Positions 1-7,610 of a stretch of DNA of 64,000 bases are shown here, in pieces. The stretch's first letter is position 1, and every line of letters begins with the position of its first letter. Under the pieces are notes generated by a model. It made no database searches and had not been told where the DNA came from. It was given only the letters and a program-made list of their open reading frames with translations. The position numbers were made by a program, and so were the translations under genes. Source of the DNA: Paenibacillus sp. LHD-38 (lineage in GTDB: Bacteria > Bacillota > Bacilli > Paenibacillales > Paenibacillaceae); the NCBI RefSeq assembly GCF_031157315.1, contig NZ_JAVIFU010000024.1, positions 44,069-108,068 of the forward strand. Reading direction: 5' to 3'.

Positions 1-18
1 TTCTGTTCGCACCTTCAT
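1..18 (-). CDS. 5' end of a minus-strand gene cut by the window edge
   Basis: Only the first six codons are inside the window, read leftwards from an ATG whose A is at 18 (M-K-V-R-T-E). An AGAGGAG ribosome site lies just upstream at about 22-28, and a TATAAT-like -10 box on the same strand is at 62-67. The product cannot be identified from so few residues. Confidence 0.4.
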
Positions 19-196
19 ATTCTCCTCTCTGACAATCCCATCCTGCTTTAAAACGAATTTTATTATATCACGCAAAACGAAGGGGCCAGTGAGCAAACAT
101 CTTCATTATTCAGTGATGTTCCCGCATTTATTTTGGGCAAACGGCGCATGCCGTTACGTTTTGGAAGGACTAGCATTATGTTGTTCACATAAACAC

Positions 197-226
197 AAAA
201 AAATCCATGTCAAGCGACATGGACTT
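197..226 (-). terminator. Terminator of the sensor/regulator operon
   Basis: On the minus strand, after the stop of the AraC-type response regulator, TCCATGTC and GACATGGA (8 bp, AAGC-type loop) form a hairpin followed by a run of seven T. This is the expected end of the three-gene operon that starts near 4030. Confidence 0.8.
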
Positions 227-238
227 TACAAATCTTGC

Positions 239-1582
239 TTATTTCGATTGACCGCGGTAATCGGAGGGAGTAACGCCTGTCACTTTTTTAAATACGCGGC
301 TAAAGTAGTTAGGGTCGTTGTAACCGACCTCGAAGCAAACTTCCTTGAGACTTAGCTGGCCTGTTGCCATTAATGCTTTCGCCTTATCGATACGAAGCGC
401 TGTCACAAAATCGATAAAGGTGGTCCCAACCTGTTGTTTGAAAATTTTACTGAAATAGTGGGGATTAAGGTGGACGGAATCAGCCACCTCTTCAAGTGAA
501 AGATCATCTGTAAATCTCTCTTGAATGTATTTTTTTGCTCGATCCAGGACGGTCTGCGTTTGCTGCTCCCGCTGCTCTCGAATGCGCTGCATTGCCGATA
601 GCACATAGGCTTCGGGAACGGTTTCCGTTTGTGAAAGCTGGATATCCCTGCTTCTTATTGAGTGACCGGTTCCTTGTTTTAATTCATCGAAATGGCATAT
701 ATTCCCACGTTCATTTAAATAATTAGATGCAAACACCGCTTCGAAATAGGATTTGCGAAGTCCTTCCGCACCTGAGCGTGTCTGACCGATTCCGATCATA
801 ATATCAACCTCCAGCTGACGTGCAGCTATCGCACTCAGCTCTTCACCCATGGTATGCACAGCTTCTTTCCAATCCGCATCGGTGTGGAAGGACGCTTTGT
901 TAAGAAAGATTGCCATATGGCGATCGATCAAGGAACTGACGATACTGCTCTTTACACAGGTTTTGACAAAGCTTCGAATGGTATCGTAGGTTTTTTGCTT
1001 ATTTTCTGTTTTCACCTGCTCGGGAAAGGCGATTACGATGGCGCAGCCATGCTCGAGTGAAAAGCTCAACCATTCTGATATTTGCATAATATCGGTATAA
1101 GTCACCGTATCGACCATAAACATCATCGCGAGCTCATTTTCTGCCAAAGGCATCAGCTGGGACAGTTTATGTCGGAGCTCGAGTTCATCGGAACGCTTCC
1201 GCTTTTCTTGCTCCAGCTCCTGAATAAGCTGTTGAAGTGTAAGGACGATTTGCTCGCGCTTGGCTGGTTTGACAAGATATTCTTTTACGCCAAGTGAAAG
1301 CGCCTCTTTGGCATAAGCAAAATAATCATAGGCGGTGACCAGGACGAATTTGGTATCCGGCAAGTTTAATTTTATTTCTCTTATGGCGTCTAAGCCCTGA
1401 ATCCCTGGCATATTTACATCCATCAAGATAATATGAGGGCGATGCTCCTCGGCCCGTTCAATTGCGATGCGTCCGTTCTCAGCATGTATGATTTGAAACG
1501 TATTTGGCAGCATCCGCGCAATGATCCATTCTAATCCTTCGCGCTCAAGCGCCTCGTCATCCGCGATTAACAGTCGGTACAT
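239..1582 (-). CDS. AraC-family response regulator (YesN type)
   Basis: A 447-residue cytoplasmic DNA-binding response regulator, the likely partner of the adjacent kinase. The N-terminal receiver domain (about 1-120) shows the acidic pair D8-D9, phospho-acceptor D55 in LMDVNMPG, T83 and K105 in YLVKP. A middle region of about 200 residues has no clear motif. The C-terminal 100 residues are two helix-turn-helix units of the AraC type (DLSLEEVADSVHLNPHYFSKIFK, then the NYFSRVFKKVTG box). I start at the ATG at 1582 because the receiver motif begins there; a longer reading to 1654 would add 24 residues that do not belong to the fold. The gene overlaps the kinase gene by 26 bases, so translation is probably coupled. 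It likely activates the divergent glycoside hydrolase gene; that target is inferred from position. Confidence 0.93.
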   Translation of the reverse strand: MYRLLIADDEALEREGLEWIIARMLPNTFQIIHAENGRIAIERAEEHRPHIILMDVNMPGIQGLDAIREIKLNLPDTKFVLVTAYDYFAYAKEALSLGVKEYLVKPAKREQIVLTLQQLIQELEQEKRKRSDELELRHKLSQLMPLAENELAMMFMVDTVTYTDIMQISEWLSFSLEHGCAIVIAFPEQVKTENKQKTYDTIRSFVKTCVKSSIVSSLIDRHMAIFLNKASFHTDADWKEAVHTMGEELSAIAARQLEVDIMIGIGQTRSGAEGLRKSYFEAVFASNYLNERGNICHFDELKQGTGHSIRSRDIQLSQTETVPEAYVLSAMQRIREQREQQTQTVLDRAKKYIQERFTDDLSLEEVADSVHLNPHYFSKIFKQQVGTTFIDFVTALRIDKAKALMATGQLSLKEVCFEVGYNDPNYFSRVFKKVTGVTPSDYRGQSK

Positions 1583-3008
1583 GGTTATGTTCACCGTCCT
1601 TACCGGAAGGAATCCGAATGATGATCTTCGTTCCTTCGCCAAGTTTGCTTTCAATACTTACGAGCCCGCTCACGCCATAAAATAATTGGAGACGTTTAAA
1701 TACGTTTTTTGTGCCAAGTCCGGCAGATTGTTTGTTTTCAGTCTCAGCCTCGAGCCGGAGCAAGGCTTGACGAACCTCATCGCTCATGCCGTTGCCATTG
1801 TCTGAAACCGAGATGTATACGCCGTCCGCGTCTTGTGTAATCTCAAGCCGAATGACAGCATCCTTCTCCATGCGTTCAATACCATGCAAAAAAGCATTTT
1901 CTACGATAGGCTGAAGCGTTAACGCAGGGATCGGCTGCTGCAGCGCGGATGGATCGATGTCCATTTCGAGCTTGATCCGTTCGCGAAAACGTGCTTGCTG
2001 AATAATGAAGTATTCCTTGACATGCTCAACCTCGTCCTCCAATGTGACCGCATGGGCGAGATTACGCAAATTGTACCGCAGCAGATTAGACATCGAGATG
2101 ATGAGATCGCTCGTTTTTTCTGCGCCTTCTATGAGCGACAGCTTCGACAATACATTTAGCGTATTGAAGAGGAAGTGAGGATTAATCTGGCTTTGCAGCG
2201 CTTGAAGCTCCAATGCTTTGACAAGGCGGTCTTTCTCCAGGCTTTCTTTAACCTTCTCGATCATTTCGAGCAGGTCACCCGACATTTGTTCGAATGCGCC
2301 GGCAAGCAGACCCAGCTCGTCTTTAGCAGGATAGGTAAGTGCATTATGTTGTAAATCGCCCTTGGAAATTTGTTTCACGCGCGAGACAAGCCTGCTGACA
2401 GGAACGGTTATGCTTCTAGAAATCCAGACGGCAAGCAGAATGCTGAGCAACGTGTTGATGATGAAGACAGCGGCTCCAAGCAGGTACATGGTTTTATTTT
2501 CTGCTTGAATTTTCTTGTATATTGGTTGATAAATACTTAACTCCAGATCGACGAGCTGCTGCTCATCCTCTCTAATGAAACCGGCTGTTTTCTCCGCTTT
2601 CTCATAATGGTCTAATGATGTTAATAAGGTCTCGGCAGTTACTGCCTTAAAGGCTGCTTCCTCCTGCTCAATAAACGTATCTAACATATGATTATAGCTC
2701 GTTAATTTTGCAGAGTGGAGGGAGGCATCTGAATGGTCTTGCAGCATAACGCGAAGTTCCGTCAGCTTGTTCAAACTGTTCAAAAACAGCTCGTAATTAC
2801 TGTCATCCGGGTTAAGTAAATAGGTATGAAGCGCGCCAAGGTTACGCTCTACCGTTTGTATAGATTCATTGTACAAGAGAAGGCGGTCCATCATTTGATT
2901 ATAGCTTTGCTGGACCAGTTTTCCGCTTTGAAATAAAAAGAAAGTAACGGAGTTGACAAGAAGAACGAGTAAAGGGATAAAGAGGAGCAGCTTGGTGCGT
3001 ATGGTCAT
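1557..3008 (-). CDS. Sensor histidine kinase (YesM/LytS type)
   Basis: A 483-residue membrane kinase. It has an N-terminal membrane segment at about 7-27, an extracellular helical region, a second membrane segment at about 175-195, a HAMP linker, and a His_kinase domain of the LytS/YesM type with H278 in the INPHFLFNTLN motif. The ATPase core has the N-box PIVENAFLHG, the G1 box DNGNGM and a GLGTKN G2 box. The start ATG overlaps the stop of the upstream sugar-binding gene as ATGA, and the 3' end overlaps the response regulator gene. With both neighbours it forms a three-component arrangement in which a periplasmic-type binding protein is thought to pass ligand occupancy to the kinase, as described for XylFII-LytS-YesN in Clostridium. 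Confidence 0.93.
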   Translation of the reverse strand: MTIRTKLLLFIPLLVLLVNSVTFFLFQSGKLVQQSYNQMMDRLLLYNESIQTVERNLGALHTYLLNPDDSNYELFLNSLNKLTELRVMLQDHSDASLHSAKLTSYNHMLDTFIEQEEAAFKAVTAETLLTSLDHYEKAEKTAGFIREDEQQLVDLELSIYQPIYKKIQAENKTMYLLGAAVFIINTLLSILLAVWISRSITVPVSRLVSRVKQISKGDLQHNALTYPAKDELGLLAGAFEQMSGDLLEMIEKVKESLEKDRLVKALELQALQSQINPHFLFNTLNVLSKLSLIEGAEKTSDLIISMSNLLRYNLRNLAHAVTLEDEVEHVKEYFIIQQARFRERIKLEMDIDPSALQQPIPALTLQPIVENAFLHGIERMEKDAVIRLEITQDADGVYISVSDNGNGMSDEVRQALLRLEAETENKQSAGLGTKNVFKRLQLFYGVSGLVSIESKLGEGTKIIIRIPSGKDGEHNHVPTVNRG

Positions 3009-4000
3009 GAGCCCGTTTCTCCCGTCTCGTTTTTTAAAGTTGGCTGATCCATCACCTTGATCTTCGTAAAATGCTGCTCGGGGAGCTTCTTCCCTTGGAA
3101 AAAATCATTCAGCAGCGTGATGGCATCGTAACCCATATCATAGGGCTGCTGGACGATGGTCGAATGAATTTTGCCGCTCGCGATTTGCATTAGCGTCTCT
3201 TGCAGTGCGTCAAATGCGAAAATTTGCGGGCCGTTTGGCCGCAGCCGCTCGACCGCATCTGCTATGCCGATGCCATCTAGTGCGCTAAGTCCCACCATAT
3301 ACTCTAAGTTCGGATATTGAATCAGCAGCTTCTCTGTTTCCCCGGTTGCCTGCAGGCGGGAGATATCGGATGAACGGACGTCAACGAGCGAGAGCTCTGG
3401 AAACCGGCTGATCACCGAACGGAAGCCTTCCAGCCGGAGCTGTTGATTAGGGGCCAGCTCGTTCCCGATCATGACAGCGACGCTGCCCCGGTTTTCTGCC
3501 GCTTTGGCAACCAGCTCACCCATTGTTTTTCCTGCATCCGCATTATTCGTACCTACGTAAGACAGACGTTTGCTAGTTGGTTCATCCGTATCGACGGTTA
3601 TGACGGGAATCCCTTGGCTTACCGCTTGATTAATGATAGCCACCGATTGCGGATCATTCATTCCTTGCACCAATACTGCATCCGCTTTGGCAGAGATTGC
3701 TTTTTCGAGGAGCTTTATTTGCTCTTGCGGGTCAATGCGAATCGGGCCCTCATATTCAAGCTGCATGCCATATTTAGCGGAAGCGTCTATTGCGCCTTGT
3801 TCAATCGAGCGCCAATAAGGATTGTCCAGCTCCTGCGATATCAGTATGACATGATGCATCGCTGCTTGGCTGGAATCATCGGAGAGGATTGGTTGAATGA
3901 GCTGCCGAATGCGCATCGTGGATAAGTAAAAGCAGGCAAGCAAGCTGATAAAAATAAGAAGAAGGATCGCGATGGTGATATTCCATTTTCGATGGGACAT
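3005..4000 (-). CDS. Membrane-anchored sugar-binding protein of a three-component sensor
   Basis: A 331-residue protein with an N-terminal hydrophobic segment (about 8-27) followed by a RbsB-like periplasmic binding fold (Peripla_BP_4), recognisable from HVILISQELDNPYWRSIEQG near the start of the domain, ADAVLVQGMND, IPVITVDTDEP and the late YDMGYDAITLL stretch. LLAC at 20-23 could act as a lipobox; otherwise the segment is a signal anchor. I use the ATG at 4000 because AAGGAG lies seven bases upstream; the reading can be extended to 4084 but lacks a ribosome site there. No ABC permease or ATPase gene is nearby and the gene overlaps the kinase gene, so a sensory rather than transport role is more likely. 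The sugar is unknown. Confidence 0.88.
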   Translation of the reverse strand: MSHRKWNITIAILLLIFISLLACFYLSTMRIRQLIQPILSDDSSQAAMHHVILISQELDNPYWRSIEQGAIDASAKYGMQLEYEGPIRIDPQEQIKLLEKAISAKADAVLVQGMNDPQSVAIINQAVSQGIPVITVDTDEPTSKRLSYVGTNNADAGKTMGELVAKAAENRGSVAVMIGNELAPNQQLRLEGFRSVISRFPELSLVDVRSSDISRLQATGETEKLLIQYPNLEYMVGLSALDGIGIADAVERLRPNGPQIFAFDALQETLMQIASGKIHSTIVQQPYDMGYDAITLLNDFFQGKKLPEQHFTKIKVMDQPTLKNETGETGS

Positions 4001-4036
4001 GTTACAGCTCCTTATAACGTTCAGATCTATTGGATT

Positions 4037-4064
4037 ATTATACAAGAACCTTTTTACAATCCAA
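4037..4064 (-). promoter_or_regulatory. Sigma-A promoter of the three-component operon
   Basis: Read on the minus strand, TTGGAT (4064-4059) and TATAAT (4042-4037) are 16 bases apart, about 36 bases before the ATG at 4000. The spacing and the perfect -10 box fit the vegetative sigma factor. Confidence 0.65.
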
Positions 4065-4154
4065 AATTCGCACCTAACAATCATAGTTATAAGCGGTATA
4101 GTGTGCCTTAAAAACCTTAGAAGCTTCCTTTTTCATTTCATTAGGACGCTATTT

Positions 4155-4174
4155 AAATTAATTTTTAAGTTAAT
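4155..4174. promoter_or_regulatory. Candidate operator, left member of an inverted pair
   Basis: This 20-base AT-rich block matches the reverse complement of the block at 4271-4290 at 17 of 20 positions. Each contains two copies of an ARTTAAT-like core 12 bases apart. It lies about 37 bases before the -35 box of the glycoside hydrolase promoter, where an activator such as the AraC-type regulator could act. AT-rich composition raises the chance of coincidental similarity. Confidence 0.4.
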
Positions 4175-4210
4175 CAATATATTTTAAAACATGCGATAAG
4201 AAAGTAATAG

Positions 4211-4240
4211 TTGACAAAATAGTGGGTGGAGGCGTATTCT
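4211..4240 (+). promoter_or_regulatory. Candidate promoter of the glycoside hydrolase gene
   Basis: TTGACA at 4211-4216 is a perfect -35 box; TATTCT at 4235-4240 is 18 bases downstream and matches four of six -10 positions. A good -35 with a weak -10 and slightly long spacing suits an activated promoter. Confidence 0.5.
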
Positions 4241-4270
4241 TGTTACGAAATAGTTGTTTTATAGTTTATT

Positions 4271-4290
4271 ATTAACTTTTAAATTAACTT
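4271..4290. promoter_or_regulatory. Candidate operator, right member of an inverted pair
   Basis: Inverted partner of the block at 4155-4174 (17 of 20 positions). It lies downstream of the likely transcription start, so the two blocks bracket the promoter. A bound protein here would be expected to repress or to loop with the left site. Confidence 0.4.
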
Positions 4291-4339
4291 AAGTGAATGT
4301 GAAACAAACAAATGACAAATGAGAGGTTGCGTGATGTAA

Positions 4340-7093
4340 ATGGTTACCAATACAGTACATGCTTCACAGGTTAGCATTCCCCGGGCTGAATATCCTCGTC
4401 CCGATTGGCAGCGGGCGGATTGGCTGAATTTAAACGGAGTTTGGTCCTTTGCGTTTGATCACGAAGATCAAGGATTGGCTGCTGATTGGCATAAATCCAA
4501 AGGACAGTCCCTTTCATCCGAAATTACGGTTCCTTTCTCATGGTCAAGCTCATTGTCCGGCATCGGCAGCAATGACAAAGGAATTGCCTGGTATAACAAA
4601 GAGGTGGAATGGGCGCCTGTGTCTGCGGATTCCAGATTATTTATCCGTTTCGGCGCGGTTGACTATAAATCAGACATTTGGGTGAATGGTACAGCAATCG
4701 GCTCGCATTCAGGAGGCTACGGTACTTTTGAATTTGATGTAACCGATGTCTGGTCCTTCGACGACATCAACTCGATTACAGTTCGAGTCGAAGACTTCGA
4801 CCATAGCTATCAAGGTCGAGGCAAGCAGGGCTATGGTGAAATCCGCGGCATATGGCAGCCGGTGTGGTTGGAAGCCCGTCCGCAAAACTATGTGCGCGAT
4901 TCGAAGTTTACAACGAGTATCGACGGCATGATTCAAGTTACTACGACGGTTGTTGCGCAGAAAGCAGGAAAGGCGGAGCTTTCGTTTATTTTCGCAGAAG
5001 GAGCCGTTACACATAAAACGGAAGCAGAGCTGACAGAAGGAAGCAATGTCATTCAAGCTGCCTTCGTTATTGCCGAGCCTAAGCTTTGGAGCCCGGAATC
5101 GCCTTATTTGTATGAAGGCGAGGTTCTATTGACCAGCAATGGGCAATATGATTCCATCAGCACCTATTTTGGCGTTCGCGAGATCTCGACAGCAATCGTT
5201 GGAGATCGCAGCTACCGCTGGATTACGCTAAATGGCAAGCCTGTTTACTTAAACGGAACACTGGATCAATCGTTCCACCCGACCGGATTTTTTACTTATC
5301 CGTCCGATCAAGAGATGCAGGATGAAATCTACCTTATGAAGCGCCTGGGCTTGAACTTTGTGCGTATCCATATTAAGCCTGAAGAACCACGCAAGCTTTA
5401 CTGGGCGGATAAGCTGGGTATTTTGGTCATGGAAGACATGCCTTGTTTCTGGGGAGATCCGGATGAGCAGGCAAGACAATCCTATGAAAGCGAAGCGCGG
5501 GAAGTTATTGACCGGGATTATAATCACCCGTCGATATTCTCTTGGGTCATGTTCAATGAGACCTGGGGCCTCAAGACGGACAGCGCGGCGTCTTCGCTCA
5601 CGACAGACGTCACGCATCCGAATAATTACTTGCCGCAAACGCAGGAATGGGTTCGCTCCATGTATCATTGGGCAAAGCAGGTTGACCCTACCCGCATAGT
5701 GGAAGACAATTCGCCTTGCAACTATGATCATGTCGAATCCGATCTCAACACCTGGCATTTCTACATCAATGGCTACAATGAACTTCGCAGCCATGTAACC
5801 GAAGTAGTGGAAAAGACGCATGTCGGCTCAACCTTCAACTATATCGGCGGCAACGAGCAATCGGATGCACCGTTAATGAACAGCGAATGCGGCAACGTAT
5901 GGGGGATTGAAGGCGGGGCAGGCGAAAGCGACTTGGCTTGGCATTACCGCTATATGATGAACGAATTCCGTCGTCATGATAAAATGTGCGGTTTCGTATT
6001 CACCGAGTTCCGCGATGTTGTTAATGAATATAACGGATATTACCGTTTGGATGGAACGGATAAACATTTTGGCTATGAATGGTTTGTGCCAGGCATGACG
6101 GTGGCTGATTTGCATTCGCCGGATTTTGTCGTCATAGACGCTCCTCCTTGCCAGACATTGAAAGCAGGCGCCAATGTGACGTTGGAGCTTCTTCGTTCCA
6201 GCTTCTCTGATCGTTACCATGGTCAATCGCTTCAGCTTGCTTGGGAGCTTTGGTATGATAATTTAGGCTCGCGTGTCGTGCATGATTTCGGTAATCAAAC
6301 GGTGGAGTGGAACGGCTATGGCGTAGACTCATTAACGTCGCTTAACTTGCTGATGCCTCAGCAGGATGCGGTAGCGGTGCTCGCGGTTCGTCTTTTGACG
6401 CCTCAAGGCGTAACGGTTACTCGCAACTTCATCACGTTTGACGTGCGCGCCGGCAAAGTTAACGGCACATATGCAACAGATGGCAATGTCGTCAGCGTAC
6501 CAGTGGCCAGCTTCTCTGACAGCGAATGGGCATACAGCTGGAACGCGCTGCAGGAGCAAAAGGCGAATGGCGGAGAGACGGGTCATTTCACCTACGACAT
6601 ACAGCTCCCGGCTGTCACGGAGCAAGCAGCAATCTATGACATCGAGCTCATCTTTGAAGCTAGCTCCAAAAGGCTGCTGAAGCGTAATTTGGAAGGCGGC
6701 ATTCAGAAAAAGCTGGATATCTCCTTTATGCATGGTGCATTAGATGAGCCGGAGTATAACATGAACACCTACTATATGACGGATTCAAAGCGCCATGAAG
6801 GAAAACTCAATGTCATCATTGACGGTGAGCAGGTAGAAACAATCATACTCAGCGATAATCCAGCCGATAGCCGAGGCGTGTTATCCTGGCATTATCAAGC
6901 AGTTAGCAATAAGCTGGAGGAAGCGGGCTCTTACGGCTACCTCTGCAAGGTTCTTCTGCCTAGCACACTCACAGCGAAGCTGAATGCAAGCCGAAGCTTT
7001 AAGCTTCAATTGGCTGCCGAGGATGGCGGATTGGCGCTTTATGGACGCAATGCGGGCCGTTACCCAATCGATATTATCGTTCACAGCAAATAA
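4340..7093 (+). CDS. Glycoside hydrolase family 2 enzyme (beta-galactosidase/beta-glucuronidase superfamily)
   Basis: A 917-residue protein without signal peptide, so probably cytoplasmic. Domains in order: N-terminal sugar-binding jelly roll (about 15-185; YPRPDWQRADWLNLNGVWSF and the VWVNG-like DIWVNGTAIGSHSGGY), an immunoglobulin-like domain (about 190-285), and a TIM barrel (about 290-600). The general acid/base is probably E407 in MFNETWG and the nucleophile E516 in NSECGNVWG; both are present. The roughly 300-residue C-terminal extension is beta-rich and not assigned. It should remove a terminal beta-linked sugar from an oligosaccharide; the exact sugar cannot be read from sequence. A GAGAGG ribosome site is 13 bases before the ATG, a rather long gap. 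The divergent sensor operon suggests induction by a carbohydrate ligand. Confidence 0.9.
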   Translation: MVTNTVHASQVSIPRAEYPRPDWQRADWLNLNGVWSFAFDHEDQGLAADWHKSKGQSLSSEITVPFSWSSSLSGIGSNDKGIAWYNKEVEWAPVSADSRLFIRFGAVDYKSDIWVNGTAIGSHSGGYGTFEFDVTDVWSFDDINSITVRVEDFDHSYQGRGKQGYGEIRGIWQPVWLEARPQNYVRDSKFTTSIDGMIQVTTTVVAQKAGKAELSFIFAEGAVTHKTEAELTEGSNVIQAAFVIAEPKLWSPESPYLYEGEVLLTSNGQYDSISTYFGVREISTAIVGDRSYRWITLNGKPVYLNGTLDQSFHPTGFFTYPSDQEMQDEIYLMKRLGLNFVRIHIKPEEPRKLYWADKLGILVMEDMPCFWGDPDEQARQSYESEAREVIDRDYNHPSIFSWVMFNETWGLKTDSAASSLTTDVTHPNNYLPQTQEWVRSMYHWAKQVDPTRIVEDNSPCNYDHVESDLNTWHFYINGYNELRSHVTEVVEKTHVGSTFNYIGGNEQSDAPLMNSECGNVWGIEGGAGESDLAWHYRYMMNEFRRHDKMCGFVFTEFRDVVNEYNGYYRLDGTDKHFGYEWFVPGMTVADLHSPDFVVIDAPPCQTLKAGANVTLELLRSSFSDRYHGQSLQLAWELWYDNLGSRVVHDFGNQTVEWNGYGVDSLTSLNLLMPQQDAVAVLAVRLLTPQGVTVTRNFITFDVRAGKVNGTYATDGNVVSVPVASFSDSEWAYSWNALQEQKANGGETGHFTYDIQLPAVTEQAAIYDIELIFEASSKRLLKRNLEGGIQKKLDISFMHGALDEPEYNMNTYYMTDSKRHEGKLNVIIDGEQVETIILSDNPADSRGVLSWHYQAVSNKLEEAGSYGYLCKVLLPSTLTAKLNASRSFKLQLAAEDGGLALYGRNAGRYPIDIIVHSK

Positions 7094-7103
7094 TCCTTAA
7101 AGA

Positions 7104-7137
7104 AAGAGGCAGCTGCGACTAGCTGTCTCTTTTCTTA
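7104..7137 (+). terminator. Terminator of the glycoside hydrolase gene
   Basis: An 11-bp stem (AAGAGGCAGCT with AGCTGTCTCTT, one G-T pair) starts 11 bases after the stop codon and runs into a TTTTCTT tract. Confidence 0.8.
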
Positions 7138-7242
7138 TAGGTTCACCGGTATAAAAAGTTACGATTTTGTTAACGGATAGAGTGAAAATGAACGAATAGG
7201 ATCGTGTAAAATAAAAGGAGAAAATAAAGGGGGTACATAGAG

Positions 7243-7362
7243 ATGAACGTTCCTGCTGGCGTTTGGATTTTTTCAGGTATTATCGTTGTATTGCTCACGT
7301 GGCTGACCTTATGGGTTACAAAAAAAGCTTATTCCAAAAAGTGGGATGAATCCGATCAGTAA
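7243..7362 (+). CDS. Small single-pass membrane peptide, 39 residues
   Basis: A short gene with all expected signals: an AAAGGGGG ribosome site about nine bases before the ATG, a stop at 7360-7362, and a strong terminator at 7404. The peptide has a proline near the N-terminus, one hydrophobic segment (about 7-26, V-W-I-F-S-G-I-I-V-V and following) and a charged tail (KKAYSKKWDESDQ), consistent with an inner-membrane peptide with a cytoplasmic C-terminus. No family recognised. It sits alone between two unrelated genes. Coding status rests on the ribosome site, the membrane-like composition and the terminator. Confidence 0.6.
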   Translation: MNVPAGVWIFSGIIVVLLTWLTLWVTKKAYSKKWDESDQ

Positions 7363-7403
7363 TTTATAATTGCGAGATTTCAAATAAATAAATGGGACAA
7401 CAG

Positions 7404-7436
7404 ACTTTTTGGCTAAACGGCTAAAAAGTTTTTTTG
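7404..7436 (+). terminator. Terminator after the 39-residue membrane peptide gene
   Basis: ACTTTTTGGC pairs with GCTAAAAAGT (10 bp including one G-T pair, four- to six-base loop) and is followed by seven T. Confidence 0.85.
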
Positions 7437-7440
7437 CAAA

Positions 7441-7535
7441 TATAAGAAAGTATAAATTTTAAAGTTATACTATGCTTATATTTCACCGCGAAACGAGCTT
7501 TTGCCGCCAAGGACGGCGTCAGCCGTTTGCGCTTG
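7441..7535 (+). repeat. Structured intergenic element, copy A (upstream of the M48-ankyrin gene)
   Basis: The first 55 bases match copy C (62350-62404) at about 45 positions with no gap; the last 17 bases match its end at 15 positions, with a three-base length difference between. It can form a 5' hairpin AGTATAA/TTATACT (7449-7455 with 7465-7471), then the conserved stretch GCTTATATTTCACC, then a stem GCG-AAACG (7488-7495) with CGTTT-g-CGC (7524-7532), capped by GCCG/CGGC (7503-7506 with 7514-7517). It ends 75 bases before the next start codon. Function unknown; it could be a leader RNA or a small mobile repeat. Confidence 0.7.
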
Positions 7536-7610
7536 TTTCATTTTATTGGTCATATAATAACGTTGGAAATTCGTGTATAATGTGGGTATTATTTTTGAAG
7601 GAGCTGCCTA

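Noticed and set aside
5249..5821. A 190-codon antisense frame inside the glycoside hydrolase gene
   Set aside because: It lies opposite a strongly conserved TIM barrel, has no ribosome site, and its translation is arginine/isoleucine-rich noise.
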